In this document: piece by piece, positions 39,140 to 50,568 of the stretch
Numbering within the stretch: the stretch's first letter is position 1
Layout of the letters: each line of letters opens with the position of its first letter
Source: Microbacterium sp. ABRD28
GTDB taxonomy: Bacteria > Actinomycetota > Actinomycetes > Actinomycetales > Microbacteriaceae
Reading direction: 5' to 3'
DNA length: 64,000 nt
NCBI RefSeq assembly: GCF_003850245.1
Contig: NZ_CP031015.1
Location: forward strand, 1,426,001-1,490,000
Program-made: the position numbers and the translations under genes
Notes under the pieces: model-generated
What the model was told of the DNA's origin: nothing
Databases searched by the model: none
What the model saw: only the letters and a program-made list of their open reading frames with translations

Positions 39140-40912
39140 ATGACGACCGGCTCGGGTCCGCGCACCGTGACGAGCGCGGCGCCGACGATCGGGACGGGCA
39201 CCGGGACCACCGCGATCGGCCGTCGCATGGCGACGTGGCGAGACTGGCGCTCGTGGCCCGATCGCCTCACGAACCTCTGGCGGCGCTCTCTGCGGTTCCG
39301 CACCGTCCTCATCACCCTCGCCCTCACGGCGCTGACGATCCTCATCGCCTGCGTGTGGATGGCTCTCGCGATCCAGCACGACCTCTTCACCGCCGGCCGC
39401 GACCAGGCCACCGGCGGGGCGCTGCGGGCCACGCAGTCTGCGCAGGAGCGCCTCGACTCGGCCGAGCCGGGGAACGACCCCGTGCAGCTGCAGCTGCTGA
39501 TGACGACCCTCAGCACCGATCTCGCCGAGCAGTCGGGCAGCGACCGGATCGCGATCTTCCGGATCGACCGGGCGTCTCGTATCGCGCCGCAGGACCTGGT
39601 GACCCCGGGCCTGCCGGAGGACGTGCTGAGCGAGGGTCTTCGCCAGAAGGTGCGGGCCGACGGCGACGTGCAGCAGTGGTGGCAGTCGGTGGCGCTCGAA
39701 TCCGAGAACGGCGGCACCGTGCCCGGCATCGTCGTGGGCCAGCAGCTGTCGTTCCCGGTCGTCGGCGCGTACGAGGTCTACATCGCCTACGACCTCGCCG
39801 GCGAGTCGCAGATCCTCGCCTTCATCCAGGGCACCCTCTGGGTGGTCGGGGTCGGCCTGGTCATCCTCATCGGGCTCATCGCGTGGTTCGTCCTCCGCTC
39901 GGTCACCACGCCGATCGGGGAGGCCGCCGAGACCAGCGCGAAGCTCGCCCGCGGCGAACTGAACGTGCGGCTCCCGGTGCGGGGACAGGACGAGCTGGCG
40001 ACCCTCGGCCAGTCCTTCAACGCGATGGCCGACAGCATCGAGTCGCAGATCAAGGAGCTCGCCGAGCTCTCCCTCGTCCAGCAGCGCTTCGTCTCCGACG
40101 TCTCGCACGAGCTGCGGACGCCGCTGACGACCATCCGGCTCGCCGCCGACATGATCAACGATCAGCGCGACTCGTTCGACCCCGCCACGGCGCGCGCCGC
40201 CGAGCTGCTGAACGCTCAGGTGCAGCGCTTCGAGACCCTCCTCACCGATCTGCTGGAGATCAGCCGCTACGACGCCGGGTCGATCCAGTTGGAGCTCGAG
40301 CCCACGAGTCTCGCGCACCTCGCGGGCGACGTCATCGAGTCGATGAGTCAGCTCGCCGAGCAGCACGGATCGGATGTCCGCCTGGTGGCTCCCGGGGGAT
40401 ATTCCCCGGTCGACATGGATCCCCGCCGGGTGCGGCGGATCGTCCGCAACCTCCTGGGCAACGCCATCGAGCACGGCGAGGGGCGTCCGATCGTCGTCAC
40501 CGTCGACAGCGACCAGCAGGCGGTGGCGCTCGGGGTGCGCGACTTCGGGCTCGGGATGCGACCCGAGGAGGTCGAGCACGTGTTCGACCGGTTCTGGCGT
40601 GCCGACCCGTCCCGCAAGCGCACGATCGGCGGCACCGGTCTCGGCCTGTCGATCTCGCTCGGAGATGCACGCCTGCACGGCGGGGAACTCGCGGTCTGGT
40701 CGGAGCTCGGCCGGGGATCGCACTTCGTCCTCACACTGCCGCGCCTGGCGCAGGGTCTTCAGGGAGCCTCGCCCATCGCCGTCGTCCCGGGGGAGGACAA
40801 CACCGCGCCGCTGGACGCCCTCGGGCTCACCCAACCGATCCAGGTGCTGTCCGAGAGTGCCGCGGGCGCGGCATCCTCCGGCGATGGCGGCCGGTCGCCG
40901 GGGGCATCGTGA
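39140..40912 (+). CDS. mtrB: Sensor histidine kinase MtrB
   Basis: 590 aa. Two membrane helices (about 56-78 and 233-255) flank an extracytoplasmic sensor. A HAMP domain (RSVTTPIGEAAETSAKLARGELNVRLPV) follows. The HisKA motif is VSDVSHELRTPLTTIRLA, with the phosphorylated His about 326. The ATPase boxes are LLGNAIEHG, DFGLGM and GGTGLGLSIS. It begins 20 bases after mtrA and its stop overlaps the lpqB start by four bases, so the three are co-translated. Confidence 0.97.
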   Translation: MTTGSGPRTVTSAAPTIGTGTGTTAIGRRMATWRDWRSWPDRLTNLWRRSLRFRTVLITLALTALTILIACVWMALAIQHDLFTAGRDQATGGALRATQSAQERLDSAEPGNDPVQLQLLMTTLSTDLAEQSGSDRIAIFRIDRASRIAPQDLVTPGLPEDVLSEGLRQKVRADGDVQQWWQSVALESENGGTVPGIVVGQQLSFPVVGAYEVYIAYDLAGESQILAFIQGTLWVVGVGLVILIGLIAWFVLRSVTTPIGEAAETSAKLARGELNVRLPVRGQDELATLGQSFNAMADSIESQIKELAELSLVQQRFVSDVSHELRTPLTTIRLAADMINDQRDSFDPATARAAELLNAQVQRFETLLTDLLEISRYDAGSIQLELEPTSLAHLAGDVIESMSQLAEQHGSDVRLVAPGGYSPVDMDPRRVRRIVRNLLGNAIEHGEGRPIVVTVDSDQQAVALGVRDFGLGMRPEEVEHVFDRFWRADPSRKRTIGGTGLGLSISLGDARLHGGELAVWSELGRGSHFVLTLPRLAQGLQGASPIAVVPGEDNTAPLDALGLTQPIQVLSESAAGAASSGDGGRSPGAS

Positions 40913-42609
40913 AGCGCAGGGAGAGGGCCGTTCGCGCGATACGCGCCCTGGCTGTCGCCGTCGTCGCCGTTCTGGCGCTCACCGCGTGCGCGGGGCTTCC
41001 TCTCACGGGCACGGTGCAGGGCGGGCGCTCGACAGGGGAGCAGCTTCCGGGGCCCGACTTCCTGCGTCTTCCCGACCGGCCGCAGCCGGGTGCGACACCG
41101 GAGGAGATCGTCGACGGATTCCTCCGCGCGGGGGCGGGTCCGGTCAGCGACTGGGCCCGGGCGCGCGAGTTCCTCGCTCCCGCTCTTCGCGACACGTGGG
41201 ATCCGACGGCCGGGGTCATCATCGAGCCCACCGGCACGACCCGCACCCCCGTGGCCGTCGGCGAGAACGCCGTCGAGGTGGCGGTCGCCCCGACGGCGAC
41301 CGTGGACGCGACCGGGGTCTACGAACCGGCGACCGGCGGCACCCTGCCGCTACGGTTCGAACTGCTCCAACAGGCGGATGGCGAGTGGCGGATCAGCCAG
41401 GCTCCCGACGGCATCGTGCTCGACCGCGATTCGTTCGTCACCGCGTTCGACCGGTACACGCTCGCGTTCTTCGACCCGACCTGGGAGTACCTCGTTCCCG
41501 ACGAGCGGTGGTTCCCGACGACGAATGCCCCGACACGCATCGCCGCGGCCCTCGTCGACGGTTCGCCGGTGGAGTGGCTGGCAGGATCAGTGGTCTCGGC
41601 CTTCCCCGACAGTGTGGCGCTCAGCCCGACAGCGGTCCCGGTCTCGCTGGGTGAGGCGCAGGTGAGTCTCAATGAGGCGGCGCTGACCCTCGAGCAGCTC
41701 ACCCTCGACCGGATGCAGACCCAGCTCGATGAGAGCCTGGCATCGGCCGGGGTGACCCGGGTGCAGATGCGAGTGGGGTCCTCCGACGTCGATGCGGGAA
41801 CGGTCGCGGTCCGCTCCACCCGCGTCGCGGCTCAGCCGCTCGTGGTCACCGCTGACGGATTCGGATTCCTCACGGGCGATGAGCTCGACCCGGTGCCGGG
41901 CCTCTCCGATGCCCTGGAGCAGGCCGCTCAGGTGGACGCGCTGCAGCTGTCGCCCGACCGGGTCTTCGCGGCCGCACGCTTCGCCGAGGACGGGTCGACG
42001 GGCCGCGTCGACGCCGACGGCGACGTGCAGGTGTTCGATCAGCGTCCCGGCCTGACCGCCCCGACGATCGATCCGTTCGGCTACGTCTGGACCGTGCCCG
42101 AAGCGACGCCGTCGGCGGTGCGGGCGTGGGTGCCGAGCGGACCGATCGAGATCGCGAACGCGTGGCCGGGCGCAGCGTCGATCTCGGCGATGGCCCTGTC
42201 GCGAGATGGGACGCGCCTGGCCGCGGCCGTGACCGTCGGAGGACGCACGACCCTCAGCGTCGCCGGCGTCATCAGGGACGGCGACGGGGTGCCGAGCGGC
42301 CTCGGCGACCCGGTCGTGCTCGGCGATCTCGAAGGCCCGGTGTCGTCGGTGGCCTGGCTCGACGACTCCTCGGTGGCCGCCCTCGTCGATGCCGGCACCG
42401 AGCCGCGCCTGCGGGAGCAGGTCGTGGGGGGCGAGGGGACGGAATCCGCGGCGCCCGTCGGGGCCGACACCCTCGCGGGTGGCAACTCCGCGTCGACGCT
42501 CCGGGTCCACACCGATCAGGGCGGACTGTTCATCCGCCGCGGCGCGAACTGGACGCAGACGGCGGAGGGCATCGCGGTGCTCGCGACCCAGCAGGGGTCG
42601 CCGCGCTGA
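40909..42609 (+). CDS. lpqB: Lipoprotein LpqB
   Basis: 566 aa from GTG 40909. A basic start, a hydrophobic core and the lipobox LTAC (Cys about 27) mark a lipoprotein. A GerMN-type domain lies near 200-310, followed by a beta-propeller-like C-terminal half. In mycobacteria and Streptomyces LpqB interacts with MtrB and tunes its activity, which agrees with the four-base overlap. Much of its length would lie outside the membrane. Confidence 0.95.
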   Translation: MKRRERAVRAIRALAVAVVAVLALTACAGLPLTGTVQGGRSTGEQLPGPDFLRLPDRPQPGATPEEIVDGFLRAGAGPVSDWARAREFLAPALRDTWDPTAGVIIEPTGTTRTPVAVGENAVEVAVAPTATVDATGVYEPATGGTLPLRFELLQQADGEWRISQAPDGIVLDRDSFVTAFDRYTLAFFDPTWEYLVPDERWFPTTNAPTRIAAALVDGSPVEWLAGSVVSAFPDSVALSPTAVPVSLGEAQVSLNEAALTLEQLTLDRMQTQLDESLASAGVTRVQMRVGSSDVDAGTVAVRSTRVAAQPLVVTADGFGFLTGDELDPVPGLSDALEQAAQVDALQLSPDRVFAAARFAEDGSTGRVDADGDVQVFDQRPGLTAPTIDPFGYVWTVPEATPSAVRAWVPSGPIEIANAWPGAASISAMALSRDGTRLAAAVTVGGRTTLSVAGVIRDGDGVPSGLGDPVVLGDLEGPVSSVAWLDDSSVAALVDAGTEPRLREQVVGGEGTESAAPVGADTLAGGNSASTLRVHTDQGGLFIRRGANWTQTAEGIAVLATQQGSPR

Positions 42610-42637
42610 CTCCTCCCCAGGTGCGCGCGAAGCGACC

Positions 42638-42646
42638 TTGTCCACA
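42638..42646. other. DnaA box (TTGTCCACA)
   Basis: An exact match to the box preferred in Streptomyces and mycobacteria, in the 88-base gap between lpqB and comF. A single box could be chance. Confidence 0.4.
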
Positions 42647-42697
42647 GATCACGCGGCCGCGGCCAGGGTCCGCGCGTGGAGGGGTCAAGCTGGCGGC

Positions 42698-43366
42698 ATG
42701 CCGCTCCTGACCACCGTGTCCGAGTCGCTCGCAGACGCGCTCGCCCTCGTTCTCCCGGTCGAGTGCGCCGGATGCGACGCCGAGGATCAAGCGCTTTGCG
42801 GGGGGTGCCGCCGGGCGCTCGCCCCGCGGCCGACGAAGCGTCTGCTCGGCGACGAGATCTCCGCCTACAGCGCCCTCGCCTTCGAGGGGGTTCCCGCCCG
42901 CGTCATCCGCGGCCTCAAGGAAGACGGCCGCACCGCGCTCACCCGGCCGCTCGGACGGGCGCTGCGCGCCGCGGTCCTCGCCACGGGGGTGGCCGAGGAC
43001 GCCATCCTCGTTCCGGTGCCGTCGTCGCGCGCGGCACTGCGTCGGCGCGGCTTCGCGGTGGCGCCGCTGCTGATCCGACGCGCCGGCTTCCGGGCCGTCG
43101 CCCTGCTCGCGCCGGCGCGCGTGACCGCCGATCAGCGGGGGCTCGACCGCGACGCCCGGGCGCGCAACGTGGCGGGGAGCCTGCGCGTGCGCGCGCGGCG
43201 CGCAGAGCTCGTGCGCGATCGCCCGATCGTGATCGTCGACGACGTCCTCACCACCGGAGCGACCCTCCTCGAGGCCGCCCGGACACTTCGATCGGCGGGC
43301 CTCGTCGTGGTCGCCGCGGCCACGGTCGCCGCGACGCCCCGGCGCTCATCCGCAACTCACAGGTGA
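42698..43366 (+). CDS. comF: ComF family phosphoribosyltransferase-like protein
   Basis: 222 aa. The N-terminus has four Cys (ECAGC and LCGGC), a small zinc-binding module. The phosphoribosyltransferase domain has IVIVDDVLTTGATLLEA as the PRPP-binding loop. Relatives are involved in DNA uptake and possibly nucleotide handling. Its place between lpqB and hpf is conserved in actinobacteria. GGAGGGG lies upstream of the ATG. Confidence 0.92.
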   Translation: MPLLTTVSESLADALALVLPVECAGCDAEDQALCGGCRRALAPRPTKRLLGDEISAYSALAFEGVPARVIRGLKEDGRTALTRPLGRALRAAVLATGVAEDAILVPVPSSRAALRRRGFAVAPLLIRRAGFRAVALLAPARVTADQRGLDRDARARNVAGSLRVRARRAELVRDRPIVIVDDVLTTGATLLEAARTLRSAGLVVVAAATVAATPRRSSATHR

Positions 43367-43390
43367 TCGGGTGGTCGTCGTGCGTGACAG

Positions 43391-43423
43391 GTGTGTGCCC
43401 CGGCACTACGTTGGGGGACACAC
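43391..43423. promoter_or_regulatory. Inverted repeat over the hpf promoter, candidate operator
   Basis: GTGTGTGCCCC and GGGGGACACAC pair with one mismatch over 11 bases around an 11-base centre. The right arm overlaps the proposed -35. A transcription-factor site is inferred; the cognate factor is unknown. Confidence 0.45.
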
Positions 43424-43440
43424 GCACACTGCCGTGTAAA
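43411..43440 (+). promoter_or_regulatory. Candidate hpf promoter
   Basis: TTGGGG (43411-43416), an 18-base spacer and TGTAAA (43435-43440). Transcription would begin near 43447, placing a strong hairpin at the very 5' end of the mRNA. Confidence 0.45.
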
Positions 43441-43454
43441 CAGAGGCGACTGGT

Positions 43455-43478
43455 GGTCCGCCCTTGTCCGGGCGGACC
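43455..43478 (+). promoter_or_regulatory. Perfect 9-bp leader hairpin upstream of hpf
   Basis: GGTCCGCCC pairs exactly with GGGCGGACC around a 6-base loop. It ends 5 bases before the AAGGAGG ribosome site and is not followed by a T run. It could stabilise the message or regulate translation. Confidence 0.55.
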
Positions 43479-43496
43479 GGATCAAGGAGGTCTGAC

Positions 43497-44156
43497 ATGG
43501 AGAGCAGCATCGTCGGCGTAGGGGTCGGTATCACCGATCGGTTCCGCTCGGTCGTCGAGGAGAAGGCGCCCCGGATCGAACACCTCGCGCCGCGAGCCCA
43601 GCGTCTGGACGTCAAGGTCACGCACCGCACCTACCGCAACGGTCACGTCGAGGACCACACGGTGGAACTCACCGTCACGGGAAAGGGCCCGATCGTGCGG
43701 GCGGAGGCGACCGACGCCGACAAGTTCACCGCCCTCGACCTCGCGGTCGACAAGCTCTGCGAGCAGTTGCGCCGCGCGAAGGACAAGCGGGTCGATGCAC
43801 GCAATCACCCGCGTGGCCCGAAGTTCGAAAAGGGCACCGGATCACTCGAGGGGATCGACGTCGAACCCGCATCCGTCGACGTGCTCCGCGCCGTCGCCAC
43901 CGGCGAGGTGCCGATCGTCAACGGCGAGTCGGACGAGGAGGACTACACCCCCGTCGTCATCCGCACGAAGGAATTCGGGGCGGAGTGGATGACGGTCGAA
44001 GACGCCGTGGACCGGATGGAACTCGTCGGACACGACTTCTTCCTCTTCATCGACGTCCGCACCGACCGCCCGAGCGTGGTCTACCGCCGCAAGGGCTGGG
44101 ACTACGGCGTGATCTCGCTGTCCACGCAGGCGCAGCCGGCGGAGCTGGTCTCCTGA
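43497..44156 (+). CDS. hpf: Long-form ribosome hibernation promoting factor
   Basis: 219 aa from ATG 43497, with AAGGAGG at 43484-43490 as a near-perfect Shine-Dalgarno. The N-terminal S30AE domain (about 1-105) binds the decoding region of the 30S subunit. A linker leads to the C-terminal dimerisation domain, with VIRTKEFGAEWMTVEDAVDRMELVGHDFFLFIDV and VVYRRKGWDYGVISL, which joins two ribosomes into inactive dimers. The leader has a promoter overlapped by an inverted repeat and a strong hairpin, suggesting stress control. Confidence 0.96.
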   Translation: MESSIVGVGVGITDRFRSVVEEKAPRIEHLAPRAQRLDVKVTHRTYRNGHVEDHTVELTVTGKGPIVRAEATDADKFTALDLAVDKLCEQLRRAKDKRVDARNHPRGPKFEKGTGSLEGIDVEPASVDVLRAVATGEVPIVNGESDEEDYTPVVIRTKEFGAEWMTVEDAVDRMELVGHDFFLFIDVRTDRPSVVYRRKGWDYGVISLSTQAQPAELVS

Positions 44157-44167
44157 CCCCCTGACGA

Positions 44168-44215
44168 AACGAGCGGATGCCCCGGGCGAAGGTCAGCCCG
44201 GGGCATCCGCTCGTT
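44168..44215. terminator. Bidirectional terminator, 20-bp perfect stem
   Basis: Arms 44168-44187 and 44196-44215 are perfectly complementary over 20 bases with an 8-base loop. It lies between hpf and the convergent coiled-coil gene and ends in TT on the plus strand and in AA-complement TT on the minus strand. Confidence 0.85.
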
Positions 44216-44235
44216 CGGCGTCCTTCAGGACGGCA

Positions 44236-45585
44236 TCAGTCGATGAAACCGTCGAGCAGGCTGCCGATCACGAGGCCGCCGAGAATGCCGCCCATCAGGC
44301 CGCTCCCACCGCTGTTGCCGCGGCCGCCTCCCCAGCCTCCGCCCCACTGGTCGGGGCCGTTCTGCGGGCGGGACGAGTCGATGTCGCGCTGCGCGAGCTG
44401 CAGGGCTTCGCTGGCCAGGTGCGCGACGCGTCGCGACATCGTCATGGCCTGCTCGCGGTGGTCCTCGTCGATGTCGATCGCCGCCGACGCGGAGGTTCCG
44501 AGGTAGCGGTCGAGGTCGACGCGGATCCGCTCGGCCTCGGCGATCCGGGTGCGGGCGTCCGCGCCGATCCATCCGCGGTGGCCGGCGATGACGTCCCGCG
44601 CCACGGCGAGCTGCCGGTCGGCGTCGTCGATGGAGTGCCGCACGTGCGCGATGTCGGGGATCGGCCGAGCCGCACGTTCGCGCGCCTTGGCGACGGCATC
44701 GTCGAGGGCGATGTTCGCCGCGCGCAGGCGCGTCAGCTGGGCGAACGGGTCGGTGTTGACGCCGGCGGCGGGAAGGGCGGCCAGTGCCGCCTGCAGCTCC
44801 CCCATCGCCTGGGCCACACCCGCGGTCTGCGGTGCGGTGCGGGCCGCGATGAGGTCGCCGCGCGAGTCCTCCACGACGGCGGCGAGGGTCGATTCCGCGC
44901 GGAGCGCCTCGACTTCGAAGGTCTCGACGGCGTCGATGAGGGTCTCTGCGCGGCGCACCGCCTCGGTGCAGGCTTCGAGGGCCAGGTTGGCCTGCTCCCG
45001 CTGGCCGGCCTCGCGACGACGCTCGGCGATGCCTGCGCTGTGCTCGGCGAACCCGAGGAGCTGCTCGGCCTCCGCCGGATTGGCCTCGATCTGGCGAAGG
45101 GCTTCGTCGGAGTAGCGGGCCCCGAGTCGGGTCACGGTCTCTCGGGCCTGGGGCAGGCGTCCGCGCAGCCGATCGGCGTCGCGCCGGACGCCGGCGATGA
45201 TCTCGGGCGCCCGGCGGGCGCGGGCGATCGGCTCCGCGAGGGCCTCGGTGCGGTCATCCAGCAGTTCCTCGGCCCACTCGCACAGCTGCACGATCCGGGC
45301 GTTGCGGGTGCGCAGCTCCTCGGGGGTGTCGGGGATCTCGTCGTGGTTGAGCTGGTGGAGGTGGAACGCCTCGCTCATGTGGGTGCGCACCGACTCCAGC
45401 GCTTCGCGCAGATCGGCGGTCGGACCGGTTCCGAGCTCGGCCTCGGCGAAGGCGAGCTCGTCGGTGGTGGAACGGATGCGCTCGTCGGTGGCGACGAGGG
45501 AGGACTGCGCCCGACGGGCGAGATCGGCGTCCTGCGCCGCGAGTTCTTCGCGTTCTTTCTTGCGACTGCCCCAGAATCCGGCCAT
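44236..45585 (-). CDS. Coiled-coil protein with Gly-rich membrane-like C-terminus
   Basis: 449 aa, not firmly recognised. Residues about 1-390 are rich in Ala, Glu and Arg with long predicted helices and repeated A-E-R-R patterns, typical of an extended coiled coil. The end is Gly-rich (WGGGWGGGRGN) followed by a short hydrophobic GLMGGILGGLVIGSLLDGF segment. It resembles the C-terminal part of actinobacterial TPM-domain proteins but has no TPM domain. A leaderless -10 fixes the start. It precedes nothing in operon: padR lies 101 bases upstream. Confidence 0.65.
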   Translation of the reverse strand: MAGFWGSRKKEREELAAQDADLARRAQSSLVATDERIRSTTDELAFAEAELGTGPTADLREALESVRTHMSEAFHLHQLNHDEIPDTPEELRTRNARIVQLCEWAEELLDDRTEALAEPIARARRAPEIIAGVRRDADRLRGRLPQARETVTRLGARYSDEALRQIEANPAEAEQLLGFAEHSAGIAERRREAGQREQANLALEACTEAVRRAETLIDAVETFEVEALRAESTLAAVVEDSRGDLIAARTAPQTAGVAQAMGELQAALAALPAAGVNTDPFAQLTRLRAANIALDDAVAKARERAARPIPDIAHVRHSIDDADRQLAVARDVIAGHRGWIGADARTRIAEAERIRVDLDRYLGTSASAAIDIDEDHREQAMTMSRRVAHLASEALQLAQRDIDSSRPQNGPDQWGGGWGGGRGNSGGSGLMGGILGGLVIGSLLDGFID

Positions 45586-45591
45586 GAACCG

Positions 45592-45597
45592 ATCCTA
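45592..45597 (-). promoter_or_regulatory. -10 (TAGGAT, minus strand) of leaderless coiled-coil gene
   Basis: Minus-strand TAGGAT ends 6 bases before the ATG at 45585. Confidence 0.55.
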
Positions 45598-45686
45598 CGG
45601 TTCCCGTTCGGGCAGGCCGCTGGAGAACGGCTGGAGAACAGCGCGGTGACGGGGAGGCTTCGCCCACGGCGTAACCGATCCCGCGG

Positions 45687-46265
45687 TCACGGCCGCGGAG
45701 GGCGCCCTCGGCGAGGCCTGTCGGTCGCCAGGGTCACGCCGAACGCGGGATCCGGATGCTGCGCCAGCACCGCCGCCGCGTGATCGAGCCAGCGCACCTC
45801 GGCCTCGAGCGCGTCACGTCGGGCCGTGAGGACGAGCGTGCGGCCGAGGGCACCGGCGCGCTCGGCGGCGCTCAGCTCCTCGCGCACCCGCGTCAGCTCC
45901 GCGGCGGAAGACAGGTGCTGCGTCGTCAGCACACCGTCGACGTCGACGCCCGGGAGGCTCGCGGCCAGGGCGACTTTCGCCGCGACATCCTCTCTCCCGG
46001 CGCCCCTGCGCGCGGCGGCGGCGCCGAACCACTCCGCGACGGCATCGGATCCCGCGGGGGTGATGCTCCAGTAGATGTGGCCCTGGGCGTCGGGTTCTCC
46101 TCGCATCACGAGTCCGTCGCGCTCGAGCCGCTCGAGGGTCCGGTAGATCTGTCCGACATTCATCGGCTGATCCGCGCCGGTGCGCCGCTCGTGCTCTGCG
46201 CGCAGCTGGTAGCCGTAACAGGGGCCCTGATCGAGGATCGCGAGCAGACTCTGCGGTGCCGACAT
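45687..46265 (-). CDS. PadR family transcriptional regulator
   Basis: 192 aa. The N-terminal winged helix has [42 protein letters not shown] and a wing ending in [16 protein letters not shown]. The C-terminal half is helical (PadR C-terminal dimerisation type). It diverges from secA, so it may control itself or a distant target. A GTAT-N4-ATAC motif lies 34 bases upstream of its start. Confidence 0.85.
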   Translation of the reverse strand: MSAPQSLLAILDQGPCYGYQLRAEHERRTGADQPMNVGQIYRTLERLERDGLVMRGEPDAQGHIYWSITPAGSDAVAEWFGAAAARRGAGREDVAAKVALAASLPGVDVDGVLTTQHLSSAAELTRVREELSAAERAGALGRTLVLTARRDALEAEVRWLDHAAAVLAQHPDPAFGVTLATDRPRRGRPPRP

Positions 46266-46298
46266 CCGTCTCTCGCTTTCGCTGCAGGTGCGGCTCGA

Positions 46299-46310
46299 GT
46301 ATATGCATAC
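46299..46310. promoter_or_regulatory. Candidate PadR-type site (GTAT-N4-ATAC)
   Basis: A short AT-rich inverted repeat in the padR-secA intergenic gap. The half-sites are only four bases long, so chance occurrence cannot be excluded. Confidence 0.3.
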
Positions 46311-46369
46311 CCGGCAACATCTTTGCCGCTGCGGGCCCTCGCCCAGCCCACGCCAAGGTCACGGGTGGA

Positions 46370-46375
46370 TAACAT
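46370..46375 (+). promoter_or_regulatory. Candidate secA -10 (TAACAT)
   Basis: TAACAT lies 32 bases before the GTG, giving a leader of about 25 bases that contains the GGAG ribosome site. A DnaA-box-like GGTGGATAA (46364-46372) overlaps it. Confidence 0.4.
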
Positions 46376-46406
46376 GGGGAGGTTCGCCCGACAGTATGGA
46401 GATTTC

Positions 46407-49232
<2,826 letters not shown>

Positions 49233-49301
49233 GGTCCGCGGCGGTCCACGGGCCGGCGATTGGACGGCTGCGGCCGTCGGTGACGGCCGATCCGCCGCCG
49301 C

Positions 49302-49307
49302 TATCCT
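49302..49307 (+). promoter_or_regulatory. -10 (TATCCT) of leaderless aminotransferase gene
   Basis: TATCCT ends 6 bases before the ATG at 49314. Confidence 0.55.
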
Positions 49308-49313
49308 GAACCG

Positions 49314-50540
49314 ATGACGCTCCTTCGCCCGCTCGACCAATCGCGCAAGCTCCGCGACGTTCTCTACGAGATCCGCGGTCAGGCACTGGTGGAGGCTCAG
49401 CGGCTGGAGGCCGAGGGTCACAACATCCTGAAGCTGAACACCGGCAACCCCGCGGCGTTCGGGTTCGAGGCGCCCTATCAGATCGTCCGCGACATGATCG
49501 ATGCGGTGCCCCATGCCCACGGGTACAGCGACAGCCGCGGCATCATGTCCGCGCGGCTCGCGGTGGTGTACCGGTACGAGCAGACGCCCGGGTTCCCGCA
49601 GGTCGACCCCGACGACGTCTACCTCGGCAACGGTGTGTCCGAGCTCATCACGATGACCATGCAGTCGCTCCTCGACGAGGGCGACGAGGTGCTCATCCCC
49701 GCGCCCGACTACCCGCTGTGGACCGCGATGACGAGCCTCGGCGGCGGCACGCCGGTGCACTATCGCTGCGACGAGTCAGCGGGGTGGCAACCCGACCTCG
49801 AAGACATCCGCTCCAAGATCACCGAGCGTACGAAGGCGATCGTGGTGATCAACCCCAACAACCCCACCGGAGCGGTGTACACCCGCGAGGTGCTCGAGGG
49901 CATCGCCGACATCGCCCGAGAGCATTCGCTGCTGCTCCTGGCCGACGAGATCTACGACCGCATCGTCTTCGACGGCGCCGAGCACATCCCGATGGCCGCC
50001 GTCGCCCCCGATCTGCTGTGCCTCACCTTCAACGGGCTGAGCAAGACCTACCGGGTCGCGGGCTACCGGTCAGGATGGCTCGTGATCACCGGGCCGAAGG
50101 ATCACGCCGCGGGCTTCCTCGAGGGCATCACCCTGCTCGCCTCGACGAGGCTCTGCCCCAACGTCCCCGCACAGCACGCCGTGCAGGCTGCGCTCTCGGG
50201 CATCCAGTCGATCGACGCGCTCATCGCGCCGACCGGCCGGCTGCACGAACAGCGGGATGCGGCCTGGGAGGGGCTGGAGGCCATTCCCGGGGTGACCTGC
50301 GTTCGGCCGGCGGGTGCGCTGTACGCCTTCCCGCGGTTCGATCCCGAGGTGTACGAGATCCGCGACGACGCGAAGCTCGTCTACGACTTCCTCGTCGCCG
50401 AGCACGTGCTCCTCGTGCAGGGGACGGGCTTCAACTGGCCGACGCCCGATCACGTGCGCATCGTCACGCTGCCCGAGGCACGGGTGCTCAGCGAGGCGAT
50501 CGAGCGGCTCGGCAACTTCCTGGCGTCGTACCGCCAGTAG
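49314..50540 (+). CDS. Pyridoxal-phosphate aminotransferase (AlaA/AspC type)
   Basis: 408 aa fold-type I aminotransferase. The PLP Lys is in FNGLSKTYRVAGYRSGW; other marks are LNTGNPAAFGF, YSDSRGIMSAR, NGVSELITM, INPNNPTGAVY and ADEIYDRI. The overall layout is that of glutamate-pyruvate (alanine) transaminases such as AlaA and mycobacterial AspC. Direct substrate assignment between alanine and aspartate is uncertain. Confidence 0.9.
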   Translation: MTLLRPLDQSRKLRDVLYEIRGQALVEAQRLEAEGHNILKLNTGNPAAFGFEAPYQIVRDMIDAVPHAHGYSDSRGIMSARLAVVYRYEQTPGFPQVDPDDVYLGNGVSELITMTMQSLLDEGDEVLIPAPDYPLWTAMTSLGGGTPVHYRCDESAGWQPDLEDIRSKITERTKAIVVINPNNPTGAVYTREVLEGIADIAREHSLLLLADEIYDRIVFDGAEHIPMAAVAPDLLCLTFNGLSKTYRVAGYRSGWLVITGPKDHAAGFLEGITLLASTRLCPNVPAQHAVQAALSGIQSIDALIAPTGRLHEQRDAAWEGLEAIPGVTCVRPAGALYAFPRFDPEVYEIRDDAKLVYDFLVAEHVLLVQGTGFNWPTPDHVRIVTLPEARVLSEAIERLGNFLASYRQ

Positions 50541-50568
50541 ACCCACGACTTGCTCAGCGACCTGCGGG

